From positions 7,155 through 71,154 of the forward strand of contig JACKAU010000025.1 of the NCBI GenBank assembly GCA_020634855.1: a stretch of 64,000 nucleotides of DNA, read 5' to 3'. Origin of the DNA: Anaerolineales bacterium. Lineage in GTDB: Bacteria; Chloroflexota; Anaerolineae; 4572-78; J111. The position numbers and the translations under genes are program-made. Under the pieces are notes generated by a model. The model did no database searches. It saw only the letters and a list, made by a program, of their open reading frames with translations, and was not told the origin of the DNA. How positions within the stretch are numbered: position 1 is the first letter of the stretch; the number at the start of each line of letters is the position of its first letter. Shown here piece after piece: positions 1 through 12,021 of this stretch.

Positions 1-1022
1 AACCTCCGCAGACAAAAACCATAACCAAAATCAAAGAACACTTATCCAGCATTTACAGAATATTTATTCGAGAAGGTATTTTGGAGTTATGTTATAACGG
101 TCAAATTCTCTCGTATCCAGAGGTCAAAATTTTGCAAGCGCCTTTCCATACAGAGGAGTCGCCAGCAGTAATAAAATGGCGCAAAGAAATCGCATTTGAT
201 TTTGGGGAGGTTTAAGCGCACACGGTTTTGCTGCAATTCGTAAAACGGGTAGTACCTCTGAGGCAGGGTTCGCACTATTTAGGCGAAATCGGGTTATTGA
301 AGGCAGTGGTGATGAAACTTATCGCCCTTATTTTATTTTTTTGGACGGTCTAATAGCTACAGGTATCAACGTATATTTGGTGAGCTTCATTTAGAGGGTT
401 TTTCAGTAAGTCATACCAAAGATGGTTTTCAGTGGGATGAAAGTGAGCAAGCATTTTTAGAATTACTAAAAGAGCATCTTTGACTCAAACCCTATGCCCT
501 TACTAAAACAGGCAGAAAATTACAGGGCTCTTCAACAAACGAAAGATTTGAAGAGTGGTGCTCAGATTTCAACCCAACGCGTTGCACGTACTGTCCAAGA
601 GAATGCGCCCCTGAATTATTGAGAAACAAATCGTTGAGGAACCAGAGCAAAATCCCCACCAGTTGATTTGCCCAATATAGACGAACCTGTTGCTAACAGA
701 AAGATAAAAATCGAGGTATTTGGGGACACTTGGGAAATAACCATAGAACTGTCTAATGACCCGGCAATAGGAGATTGGGTAAGTTTTAGCGAACACACAA
801 GAGCAGATGACATTCGGCAAGTCAGTATTAGACTATCACTTGCCCACCCATTTATGATTCAATTTGGTGGTTTGGAAGCTGAGCAAATTGAACCACTACA
901 AAGGGTTGCGATAGCAATCGTGCTTTCGGAAATTACAGGCTCGTGATAGTGGCGTCAGAGACGCTGGTACTTTTCGCCGGAATGTCAATGAATTATTGCG
1001 AGATGCGCTATCAAAACCCTAA
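1..1022 (+). pseudogene. MORC/MutL-type GHKL ATPase, C-terminal part, frameshifted
   Basis: Conceptual translation, switching frames several times, gives fragments such as GFAAIRKTGS, AGFALFRRNRVIEGSGDE, FGELHLEGFSVSHTKDGF and IKIEVFGDTWEITIEL. These match the second half of the MORC-like GHKL ATPases that sit in restriction-type islands. The N-terminal ATP-binding motifs would lie left of the window. Frame changes fall near 213, 330, 600-660 and 945. The last frame ends RDALSKP then TAA at 1020-1022, 15 bases before the Z1 gene, so the two were probably co-transcribed. Known role in such islands: an ATP-driven partner of the Z1 helicase and a nuclease. Family placement is from remembered motifs, not a search. 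Confidence 0.6.
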
Positions 1023-1037
1023 TTTGGAAGGAAAGTT

Positions 1038-3257
1038 ATGGATAATATGGCATCTGAATTAGTTACAATAGTCCAACGACCCAAAAACAAGATTATTCGA
1101 TGGCAACCAGCAGTCGGTAATGAAACGCTTGATTTGCTTGAATACTTTGACATACCAGAATCGGAAAAGGATAGGATCAGTGACGAAGCCGTTTCGGTTT
1201 TATCCAAATGCGTTCCGCCAACCGCACAGGCTGAACAATTGACGGGCTTGGTTATAGGTTATGTACAAAGCGGAAAAACAATGTCATTTACCACCGTTAC
1301 TGCTCTTGCAAGTGATAACGGCTACCAAATGGTTATTGTGATTGCAGGTACTTCTCTCCCTTTGTTGACCCAATCTACAAATCGACTCAGGAAAGATTTG
1401 AGAATTGATGTTAGAGATGACCGTCAATGGCAGCATTTTGAGAGTCGAACCATTAAACCAAATGATTATGACAAAATAAAGAGTACCTTGATGATTGGAC
1501 TGACCCTACCGTTCCAGTTGCCGAGCGAAAACTATTTTGATTACGGTAATGAAACATCACGGTCATTTGCAAAAAGTCTACGAAATTTTAGAAAAATTGA
1601 TTTGGAGATATGCCCGGCACTTGTTATTGATGATGAGGCAGACCAAGCCAGTTTAAACGCAAAAGTTAATAAAGGCGACACTAGCACAACTTACTGCAGA
1701 GAATATTATCTCTTAAAGAGATTTTGCCCCATCACACTTTTTTACAATACACGGCTACTCCTCAAGCCCCACTTCTTATCAACTTGATTGATGTCTTGTC
1801 GCCGCAATTTGCCGAGGTTCTAACCCCTGGTCAGGGATACACTGGGGGAAGCAATTTTTGTTGAGTCACCTAATTTAATTAGAACGATTCCCAGATAACG
1901 AAATTCCTTCAAAAGAGAGAAACTTTGTATGGGCCGCCGGAAAGTTTAATGTATGCAATGCAGCTATTTTTTTTTGGGCGTTGCAAGTGGACTGGTCTTG
2001 GAAAGAGGAAAAGGAAATCGTTCAATGCTAGTACACCCTTCTCATAAGACCGTAGGGCATCGTGAATTTTATCGGTGGATAGAAAAACCAGAAACCGATG
2101 GCAAACAATTGCTTGAATTAGAGGACTCAGACCCCGACAGACAGAATCTTTTAGAAGATTTTGAACGTGCGTATCAGGATTTAGGTAGCACAGTGACGGG
2201 CTTGCCTCCGTTTTCTCAATTAACCGAAAGACTACTCCATGCCATTCGCCGCAGAACACATCTTGAAGAAGTTAATGCCAGACGCGGACAAACTCCCAAT
2301 ATAAATTGGAAAAATGCGTATGCTCATGTGTTGGTAGGGGCCAAGCAATGGATCGGGGATTCACTGTGGAAGGGCTAACCGTAACCTACATGCCACGAGG
2401 AGCAGGCATTGGCAATGCAGACACCATCCAACAACGAGCGAGATTTTTTGGCTACAAGAGAGACTATCAACAATATTGCCGCATTTTTCTCGAAAATAGA
2501 GTCCATGATGCGCGTATCGCAGTTCAATCATTCATGAAGAAAATGTAAGAGAACAAATGATTGAACTTAGTCAGGATGGGAAACCTTTAACCGAATGGAA
2601 ACGTGCGTTTTTCTGGATAGAAGATTACGCCCCACCCGAAAAAGTGTTATTGACCTGGATTATATGCGAGGCAATTTTAGCAATCAGTGGTTTGCACCCA
2701 AGGCACCAAGATGACTCACATAGTGCGAGTTTGGAGAATCATCAGATCGTTACCAACTTCCTTCAACAGTTCAATTTCGAAGATGATAAAGGCGACCCAC
2801 GCCGCACGCCTGACCAAAAACATAAAGTATCTAATGGAATTCCGCTTAATGAGGTATACGAGCAACTGTTAATTCAACTCCGTATAACCCGTTTAGATGA
2901 TTCTCAAAAAGTTTACTGGATTACTTTTGCAGATAAACGCCTATCTTGAAAAATATCCAAACGCAACTTGTAGTGTATATCTAATGAGTGGTGGCAACCC
3001 TCGTAAAAAGAACAACAAATGACTTTGATGAAATCCTAATCTCTTTCAAGGGCGTAACCCATTAAAAGGCAAAAGCCATTTATCCGGGGGATAGAAGAAT
3101 TGTTGCTTCCGGTGAGTTAACGGTTCAAATACATATTTTAGACGTAGAAACTAAAGATAAGACAAGGGAATACAAAAATATTCCTGCCGTAGTTGTACGT
3201 GCTCCAACGGAAATGTCAGCCGATTGGTTGGTTCAAAATCAAGGAGGAATCAAATAG
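1038..3257 (+). pseudogene. Z1 domain superfamily-II-like ATPase of a defence island, frameshifted
   Basis: The first 249 codons are open and carry a P-loop (VIGYVQSGKTMSF), a DEAD-like box (VIDDEADQASLN) and the start of a Z1 motif (YTATPQAPLLINLIDV), at which point the frame breaks near 1740. Later segments supply VHPSHKTVGHREFYRWI, then AMDRGFTVEGLTVTYMPRG and QQRARFFGYKRDYQQYCR, equivalent to helicase motifs V-VI. The final frame ends LVQNQGGIK then TAG at 3255-3257. At least six single-base shifts separate these blocks. Z1 proteins are predicted helicase-like ATPases associated with MORC ATPases and PD-(D/E)XK nucleases in restriction or anti-phage islands. The flanking genes fit that order exactly. 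Confidence 0.75.
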
Positions 3258-3265
3258 GCGTGGTT

Positions 3266-4264
3266 ATGTTGAACCTTGTTGAGCTATTTGCATCTTTTCA
3301 GCCGCCACATACAAGGCCAGATGAAGAAAATTTTTTCTCGGCTATTCCTATACGCGGATATGAACCACACCGGCTTGGCAAGGATGTGCAAGGATTTCCA
3401 GTGATTTTATTGTCGGTCGAGAATGAAAAAGCCCGAATAGGTCCAGTTCCTATTACTCTGGAGCATTTATCTGTGCTTCACAATGTTGAATGCCAGATTT
3501 CTCACCCTAATAATGGAAATATTGAGAGAGAAATATTCACAGTCATTCGTTGTACTGGGGGTGGACTCGGTATTGCAAACATATTTTCTGCACATATTGA
3601 GTACCATCATAGTGTCACTTGATAACCCACCAAATTCACAAGACATAATTCAAGCAATTAAGATTCTCGTTGAGTTATTTCGTGCATTGACACGTCCGCC
3701 AAGAAAATCCATTCAAGGTCTATGGGCAGAATTGTATTTAATGGCTCGATCTAACCAATCATTTGCGCTTGTAAAAGCTTGGCATATTCGGCCAGAGGAC
3801 AGGTATGACTTTAGCTTGGGGAATCAAAGAATTGAAATCAAAAGTACATCACATCGTGTCAGGCAACATCATTTTTCTTTTAGAGCAACTTCATCCCCAG
3901 CCGGGACTGAGGTATTGATTGCTTCTTTATTTGTTGAGCGTAGTCAAGCAGGACAATCTTTAGTAGATTTGCTGGAAAAAATACGCAGTTGCATTATTGA
4001 TAGGCCAGATTTGTTACTTCATATGGATGAGATTGTAGGGCTGACATTGGGAAGTAGTTGGAGACATATCTCTTCAAGAGATTTGATGAAAAAATTAGCT
4101 GAGGAGTCTTTAGCTTTTTATGAAGCATCTGCTGTTCCATCAGTAAATCCAGAGATTCCTATCACCGTGAGTAATGTTCATTTCATGACTGATTTAACGG
4201 ATTTGCAACCTGTAAATCTAACAACCTATCAAGTAAGGGTGGGTTGTTCGAGATTGGGCTATAG
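3266..4264 (+). pseudogene. PD-(D/E)XK family nuclease (DUF4420-like), frameshifted
   Basis: The start lies 8 bases beyond the Z1 stop. An AGGAGG overlaps the end of the Z1 gene, and GTG at 3260 is an alternative start. The N-terminal half (LVELFASFQPP, EKARIGPVPITLEHL) is in one frame to about 3560; the rest is in another. The catalytic core is visible as WAELYLM, then YDFSL, then RIEIKST, the E...D...ExK pattern of this fold. The natural C-terminus appears to be VRVGLFEIGL with stop TAG at 4262-4264. One missing base near 4237 makes the written frame run on to about 4280. This is the usual third gene of MORC-Z1 islands. The AIPR-type gene that often follows is absent. Confidence 0.65.
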
Positions 4265-4285
4265 TCGGATGATGGCTTGAATTTC

Positions 4286-4352
4286 AGCACACTTTTGCGA
4301 CCAGCGTTTGCGGCACGCTTTTCGCCGCAATTAGCGGGAGCAAAAGTGTGCT
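4286..4352. repeat. Nested palindrome downstream of the defence genes
   Basis: Outer arms 4286-4298 and 4340-4352 are perfect 13-bp reverse complements (AGCACACTTTTGC). Inner arms 4308-4314 and 4324-4330 (TTGCGGC/GCCGCAA) are also perfect. The layout resembles a folded recombination or terminator-like hairpin, but there is no T-run, and the GTTRRRY core expected of an integron attC site is not present. Confidence 0.55.
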
Positions 4353-5016
4353 GGAGAGAGGTTGGATTGTTTGAAAAAAGGACATCGTGCCTTTCCTTTG
4401 ATTGAAGTTGGTTTTGCTGACAAAGTTGAGCAAAAGCGAGGTTGACTTCGCCCGCAACCACAGCACCATACCTCCTTTAAGTGGTGTAAGTTTTGGGTTT
4501 GTGGCTATCGGTTTGGCAAAGTTGGGTAAAAACAACTCTGCCAAAGGAAGTGGTTCTGCAAACCACCAAGTCAATCTAATAAATCGCTGGCATCGAATTG
4601 TTAATCTTGGCTTAAATTGAAAGTAACTTGGGCCACAATCGTACAGGTGATTGGGGCAACTTTGCTAACCCGCAATCGCCACAACTCAGGCGTTAGGACA
4701 CCAGTCCATTGAGATGTCAGAGACGACTTTGGCACAATCCCCATTAAAGGCGGAATTGATGGCTGATCCCGATGCTACAAGAAGATCAACCGGTCACGAA
4801 TGATCCGAAAACTCCATTACCTTATCTCCCAGAGTAAGATAGGGGAAGCCTGGGCGCGAGCCGGCAAACTTTGACCGCCTGGCCCTAACTTGAAGCACTC
4901 TGATTTCTACTTTCGAGAAGGTCACCTTGTTGTCGTGGGGCAAGCCCCAGAAAATTAATCTTTGACATCACTGCTGGTTTATGTAGTTTAGAGACTGTTT
5001 TAAAAGCCTTGCAATG
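4353..5016. other. Gene-free stretch after the defence remnant
   Basis: No frame here shows a recognisable protein, a ribosome-binding site with a plausible start, or a convincing domain. The segment is intermediate in base composition. It separates the AT-rich defence remnant from the GC-rich leuS region and may hold decayed remains of the missing fourth gene of that island. Confidence 0.4.
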
Positions 5017-5100
5017 GTCCACAGATAGACACAGATGGTCACAGATATGATCAACATTTAGATAAAAATCTGTGACCATCAGGGTTAATCTGTGGACAAG
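5017..5100. repeat. Imperfect inverted repeat (CCACAGAT family)
   Basis: The left part reads CCACAGATAGACACAGATGG. The right part is close to its reverse complement, containing ATCTGTGACCATC and ATCTGTGGAC. It is similar in style to the dispersed elements at 11791, 29525 and 31172. Confidence 0.5.
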
Positions 5101-5171
5101 TTTGTGAACCTCGCTTCTAGTATCTAACCAAGCCACCTCTGACAAAAAAGCAAGAAGTTGAGCCGGAAAAA

Positions 5172-5265
5172 TAAACGCAAGAGGCGCAGATGACGCTAAA
5201 GACGCAAACGCTTTTTATTTTTTCTTTTGCGTCTCTTGCGCCTGTAGCGTCTTTAGCGTTAAATT
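5172..5265. repeat. Imperfect inverted repeat around a T-rich centre
   Basis: GACGCTAAAGACGCAAACGC on the left faces GCGTCTTTAGCGTT on the right across a T-rich loop at about 5212-5226. It could fold as one long hairpin. No coding potential. Confidence 0.5.
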
Positions 5266-5309
5266 CTTTTTGGTTCTGGCTCCGCCAGGTTATGACTTAC
5301 GCAGTTGGC

Positions 5310-5405
5310 ATATCATTTCGAGGAGGAACGACGAGAAATCCCTGAGAACGATGTTTACAAGCAGACTCTATAGGGATTTCTCCGCCTCCGGCTACGAAAT
5401 GACAT
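5310..5405. repeat. TCATTTCG-type inverted repeat
   Basis: TCATTTCG near 5310 faces CGAAATGA near 5396. GAGAAATCCCT faces AGGGATTTCTC between them. This is the common intergenic repeat style seen in many environmental bacterial genomes. It lies just beyond the 3' end of leuS. Confidence 0.55.
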
Positions 5406-5443
5406 GATTGGATGTCAAGGGCGTAACTCCTATTCTAATTCGC

Positions 5444-8221
<2,778 letters not shown>

Positions 8222-8231
8222 TGTGTATCTC

Positions 8232-8408
8232 CGTTTCAGAGTTGCAGGGTTGCAGGGTCGCAAAGTCGCAGGGTAACAGAGTTGCAGAGTGACAGGGTAA
8301 CAGAGTTACAAAGTTACAGGGTTGCAGAGCTGCAATCTCGTAACCTTGCTACTCTGCGACCTTGCCACCCTGTCACCTTGCGACCTTGCCACTTTGCGAC
8401 TTTGTAAC
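8232..8408. repeat. 8-bp-period repeat arranged as a giant hairpin in the leuS leader
   Basis: About eleven copies of an 8-base unit like GTTGCAGA (8232 to about 8330) are followed by about nine copies of its reverse complement, like CTTGCGAC (to 8408). The symmetry centre is near TTGCAG/CTGCAA at about 8325. The whole lies between the leader terminator and the leuS start, so it would be in the 5' untranslated RNA as a hairpin with long, imperfect arms. Confidence 0.8.
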
Positions 8409-8439
8409 AAAAAAAGCCGGTCGTCATCCGACCGGCTTT
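8408..8439 (-). terminator. Intrinsic terminator in the leuS leader (attenuator stem)
   Basis: On the minus strand, AAAGCCGGTCG (8439-8429), a 5-base loop and CGACCGGCTTT (8423-8413) form a perfect 11-bp stem that runs into seven T residues. It sits between the promoter and the leuS start, about 190 bases upstream of the start, so it would end transcription before leuS unless disrupted. Confidence 0.85.
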
Positions 8440-8462
8440 GGTGTGCAATGGTGAATAAGCCA

Positions 8463-8615
8463 TTATCCCCCCCAGCGGGGGAGCGGTCGGAAGGGCAGTG
8501 GTGTGCTGCTAAGGTTTTCGGTTAGATAATCAAGCAGGGCGAGTCGCGCCACGGGTAGGGCGTGAAGTCGTATGGTTATTGGGTTGGAAACGTGGTTATG
8601 GTAAAAACGCGACAC
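8463..8615 (-). CDS. Putative Leu-rich leader peptide of leuS
   Basis: A 50-codon frame begins with GTG at 8615, preceded by GGAG with 8 bases of spacing, and ends TAA at 8463-8465. The peptide contains the run RLALLDYL and, in all, nine leucine codons of mixed type (CTT, CTA, CTC, CTG). It stops 24 bases before the terminator stem. An internal GTG at 8552 is a weaker start with no visible ribosome site. Family knowledge: leader peptides rich in the cognate amino acid couple ribosome stalling to antitermination. Near the 3' end of the frame, the RNA of 8490-8484 is complementary to the 5' arm of the terminator, as such a switch requires. Function is inferred. Confidence 0.6.
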   Translation of the reverse strand: MSRFYHNHVSNPITIRLHALPVARLALLDYLTENLSSTPLPFRPLPRWGG

Positions 8616-8677
8616 TGTGCTTGCTCCAATTCTACAAAGTAATCGATCAGGCGCAAATAAGTTTAACGATTTTGACG

Positions 8678-8706
8678 ATTATACCACGTTTCCAGGGTTG
8701 AGTCGA
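8678..8706 (-). promoter_or_regulatory. Probable leuS leader promoter
   Basis: On the minus strand, TATAAT (8683-8678) is preceded at 17 bases by TCGACT (8706-8701), a 4/6 match to the -35 consensus. Transcription would begin near 8671, about 55 bases before the leader peptide start. Confidence 0.55.
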
Positions 8707-8901
8707 TAGGCAAACGGGGCGATTTATGGATTGGGGTAGGGGGTAGGTAGAAAGGATTAAGGGGTAAGGCTGAATAGATCGGCCAGGTCGATGTGGCAAT
8801 TTCAGCCGGGAAAGTTGTAAATCCGACCGTAAACTAGGTTCTGAGATTGTGGTTAAGTGAGGGTAACGCCCCTCTGCAACGCATTTTTAGGTGACAGCAG
8901 C

Positions 8902-9597
8902 CTACACCCGCTGGGAAAGCCACGCATGGATTAAGCCTGCTTGAAAAAACTGCGCCGGTGGCATAAATCCACCAGATTCAATGATTGATGCGATCTTTTG
9001 TGGCGGAAGAACGCCGACATCATTGGCGTAGGTGCTCCGCATACGCTCTACTGCCTCTTGTGGAACGCTCCCATCTGTAGTCAGATTCATCCATGCACGA
9101 AGGAGCACTTCGTATTCAGCTGAGCCAACGTCTGAAGCTAAATCTGCGCTTGCGAGCAGCCCTCCCGGCTTCAAATTGTTCGCGATTTCATGAAAGAACT
9201 GGGTACGCGCTCGTTCCTCAAGAATGAACTGAGACACAAGAAAACAAGTGGCCGCGTCATGCAATCCAACCGCTGAAAGCTCCCCCAGATAACCCCCGTG
9301 AAAATAACACCGAGACTCAAAACTCTCCGCAGCGGCCCGTTGCCGACAGATCTCAAGCATAGGGCCAGATGGCTCTACTACCGTAAATTGCCACAGCCGA
9401 TTCCTTGTGGCCAAGTGTGCCAATTCTTCTCCGGTTCCCGCTCCAACACAGAGAATGTGCGCATCGTGAGGCAACTCGGCAAATGCTGAGTCAAGCAGCA
9501 AGTACAAGCAGTACCGTATCGGCGCCGTCTTTTTATGTCGCTCGTCGTAACTCGCAGCCTGTTGATCGAAAACCGCTCTAATTTCGTCTTGGTGCAT
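8902..9597 (-). CDS. Class I SAM-dependent methyltransferase
   Basis: 231 residues with the Rossmann-type methyltransferase fold. Motif I is ILCVGAGTGEEL (about residues 48-59), the acidic end of strand 2 is VVEPSGPMLEICRQ, and the post-motif segment NNLKPGGLLASADL matches motif III-type loops. The N-terminal ...VFDQQAASYDERH is typical of small-molecule methyltransferases of this group. AAGAAGGG precedes the ATG at 9597. It stands alone between gene-poor stretches; the substrate cannot be inferred. Confidence 0.85.
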   Translation of the reverse strand: MHQDEIRAVFDQQAASYDERHKKTAPIRYCLYLLLDSAFAELPHDAHILCVGAGTGEELAHLATRNRLWQFTVVEPSGPMLEICRQRAAAESFESRCYFHGGYLGELSAVGLHDAATCFLVSQFILEERARTQFFHEIANNLKPGGLLASADLASDVGSAEYEVLLRAWMNLTTDGSVPQEAVERMRSTYANDVGVLPPQKIASIIESGGFMPPAQFFQAGLIHAWLSQRV

Positions 9598-9905
9598 CGA
9601 TTCCCTTCTTTATTTGCCGCCTAACCATCGAATGGATTAGGTCTCAAATCTAATTCTTCCAACACTTCTCTGAGCCTATTATGACACAAACCACAGCCAT
9701 AATCAATAAAACGACAAAGTCCATAGGTAAACCTGGGGAATGAAGAATGGAGAATGAAGAATGGATCGATTCGGCCCGCGCTTACAGATCGTCGGTGCAG
9801 GTGGCGGCAGACCGGTGAGGGAATGATAGGTGGGGTTTTGTCCCTCGAACCCCACCGGCGATGCCGGTCAGGGATCGACCCCGACTCCTTACTGGAGTCG
9901 GACCC

Positions 9906-10020
9906 GATCATCGCCCTTGATCGGGTGTGATCATCGCCCTTGATCGGGTATGATCATCGCCCTTGATCGGGTGTGATCATCGCCCTTGATCGGGTGTGAT
10001 CATCGCCCTTGATCGGACCC
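9906..10020. repeat. Five tandem copies of a 23-bp unit
   Basis: The unit begins GATCATCGCCCTTGATCGGG and is followed by TGT or a close variant. Five copies run head to tail with one or two base changes. GATC occurs twice per unit, and each unit is partly palindromic. The array abuts the truncated DUF4469 fragment. Confidence 0.9.
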
Positions 10021-10332
10021 GATCATCGAAACGGCTCGCCCGATACCGAGCTGGCCCCCGGCCACAACGCCCGCATTTTGGGCAACCGCCTCCGCTTCGA
10101 CCTGGCCGACCCGGAGCAAGGGTTGTTCATCGTGCCGGTCGACGCCGCCGGGCTGCTCAACCCCGGTGAAGCGGTAAAGGTTGAAGAGTTCACCCGCGTC
10201 ACCCCCAAAGAGATCACCTTTCGGGTGCCCGACACCCTCAGCCCCGGCCTCTACAAGCTGGAAGTGCGGGCCAAATACGGCAAAAGCGGCCTACGCACCG
10301 GCGAGTTGGAAGACGTGCTCACGGTCATATAA
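10009..10332 (+). pseudogene. DUF4469-type Ig-fold fragment lacking its N-terminal domain
   Basis: About 100 residues read ELAPGHNARILGNRLRFDL, EVTFR-like KEITFRVPDTLSPGLYKLEV and LRTGELEDVLTV, the signature of the C-terminal Ig-like domain called DUF4469. In the family this domain normally follows a DNA-binding HU-like domain, which is missing here. The only possible start is a TTG inside the tandem repeat, with no ribosome site. The array has apparently replaced the 5' part of the gene. Confidence 0.6.
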
Positions 10333-10450
10333 GGCCGCGGTTTCAACTGGAGCCAACTTGATGAAACAGAGCCACGGCTTGGGTATACGGTTAGCCCATG
10401 TTCATTACAAAAATGGCGACTATACAGATTACTTTAGGATCCAATCTCCA

Positions 10451-11530
10451 CTATCCTCGCTCCGCTAACTTCACCCGCAAAAACACCCAAGGCGCGCCGA
10501 ACATCGCCCAACCGGTGGTCAGGGCATAACGGATGTAGCGCAAAATATAGCCCATGGCCGTTTCGTCGGCGGTAACTAAGCCGAACAGAATACTTAGCCC
10601 CTGCCAGCAAATAAGCACACCGACCATACCGAGCAGAAAACGCCCCGACCGCTGCATCCAGGGCCCATCCGTCCGGAAGCGAGCGTACTGCTGCATCAAC
10701 ACAAAGCCGGCAACGGCTCCGAAGAGCGACCCACCGAGGGTGAAGAACCCCGCCGGCGAGCGCGCTTCGGCCGCAAAACTGGCCCACGCTACCGGATCGG
10801 GCGAACCGGCAATCACGGCGCCAGCTAACAGGCCCATCAGCACGATGGCCACTGAAAGGCCAAACCCCATTCCGATCAGCGTCCCGGCGCTTTGAGCGCT
10901 CAACCAAGGCGACAGCCGTTGTTCGCCGGTGATGAACAGGATCAACACCACGCCGCCGACAACCCAACCGACGATCACGTCATGCGGGAAATGCACCCCC
11001 AGGTAAACCCGTGAGACGCCAATCAAAAAAACAATGACCGTGGCGGCGATCCAAAACCAGCGCTGCCGCACGTGATAGGCCAGATAACCCCAAACAGCCA
11101 GCGAGTCATTAGCGTGGTTAGAGGGAAGGCCATAAGTGGTGTCGGTCGCCATCGATTTGACGTTGTCACTGACCCAGTACGGGCGCGGCTGATGCAGGAG
11201 TAGTTTGAGAAACGTGCCCACAAAGTCAGCACTGATCAGAATTAACAGCACGCGCAGACCCAACCGTGTATTCACCGTCCAGTATAACAATGGGACAAGG
11301 ATCAGATAGAACTCAATCGTTCCCAGAAACGAAATGACGTTCATCGGCTCATCGAACGCCGGACTCATCGATTGGAGAGTCTGTATCAACCAGATGCCAA
11401 ACTCAGATATAGCGTTCATTGGGCCATGCTCCCCTACCACCAGAATTATCAATATTATCAGCAATATCCTATTTATTGTTATGATCTTTACAAATAGGGC
11501 TGAACCGTTTGAATCATTATTGACAAGCAT
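10451..11530 (-). CDS. PAP2-family membrane phosphatase
   Basis: 359 residues from the ATG at 11530, which has GGAGG six bases upstream. The three phosphatidic acid phosphatase type 2 motifs are present in order: KLLLHQPRPYW, PSNHANDSLAVW (an N in place of the usual G of PSGH) and SRVYLGVHFPHDVIVGW. At least eight hydrophobic segments follow and surround them, and the C-terminal half adds extra membrane spans. Likely a membrane lipid-phosphate or undecaprenyl-pyrophosphate type phosphatase with the active site facing out. No partner genes adjoin it. Confidence 0.88.
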   Translation of the reverse strand: MLVNNDSNGSALFVKIITINRILLIILIILVVGEHGPMNAISEFGIWLIQTLQSMSPAFDEPMNVISFLGTIEFYLILVPLLYWTVNTRLGLRVLLILISADFVGTFLKLLLHQPRPYWVSDNVKSMATDTTYGLPSNHANDSLAVWGYLAYHVRQRWFWIAATVIVFLIGVSRVYLGVHFPHDVIVGWVVGGVVLILFITGEQRLSPWLSAQSAGTLIGMGFGLSVAIVLMGLLAGAVIAGSPDPVAWASFAAEARSPAGFFTLGGSLFGAVAGFVLMQQYARFRTDGPWMQRSGRFLLGMVGVLICWQGLSILFGLVTADETAMGYILRYIRYALTTGWAMFGAPWVFLRVKLAERG

Positions 11531-11790
11531 GATGCGCCTCCTGTCGACCTTCAAGTCAGTAATCACTTACCTACTGACAATGGACAGGCTTCGTAGTACT
11601 GGCGCCCTGATATTGAACCGTTCACCGGTACAAACCGCCCGGTTCGCTGATCTTGTCGGGCTTGATCGTAAACCGAAACCATTTTTCGGGCTTGCTCCTC
11701 GGCATCGAACGTTTGCGCCTGTCTATGCTCGGAGAACATATCGCGTAGTGTTGCAGTGGATAACTTTGCGAAGTCGCAAACCAAAATGGG

Positions 11791-11884
11791 CCACAGATTT
11801 GGCGGATCAGACGGATCAACGCGGATAAAATTAAATCTGAATCAGCGAAAATCCGTACAAACCGTGTCATCCGTGTCCCATCAT
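11791..11884. repeat. Dispersed CACAGAT/CGGATC inverted repeat
   Basis: CCACAGATTTGGCGGATCAGACGGAT-like sequence faces AAAATCCGTACAAACCGTGTCATCCGTG-like sequence across an A/T-rich centre. The same design recurs at 29525-29618 and 31172-31276, and half of it at 34332-34372. The remainder of 11531-12021 shows no supportable gene. Confidence 0.7.
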
Positions 11885-12021
11885 TTTCACGAGTAACGCA
11901 AGTTTACGGCTGTAACAATGTAGGACGTGAGGGGTAAGACGCTACATTCAACGTCCTACGTCCCACGGGGTTAGCCAACTTATTTCTTGATTTAGCCTAA
12001 GATAGGGGTTTGTAGCAAAAA

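Noticed and set aside
4286..4352. Integron attC site
   Set aside because: The nested arms suggest it, but the GTTRRRY core and its partner are absent and no integrase is in view.
4402..4620. A 72-codon plus-strand frame downstream of the nuclease
   Set aside because: Low-complexity Ser/Gly/Asn sequence with no ribosome site. The complementary strand is equally open, suggesting non-coding sequence.
8408..8706. T-box riboswitch before leuS
   Set aside because: No TGGNACCGCG-like box on the leader strand. The Leu-rich peptide and terminator explain the region better.
9906..10020. CRISPR array
   Set aside because: Repeats are directly head to tail with no unique spacers between them.
11563..11784. 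A 73-codon minus-strand frame after the PAP2 gene
   Set aside because: No ribosome site or family, and it overlaps the upstream region of PAP2 and a dispersed repeat.
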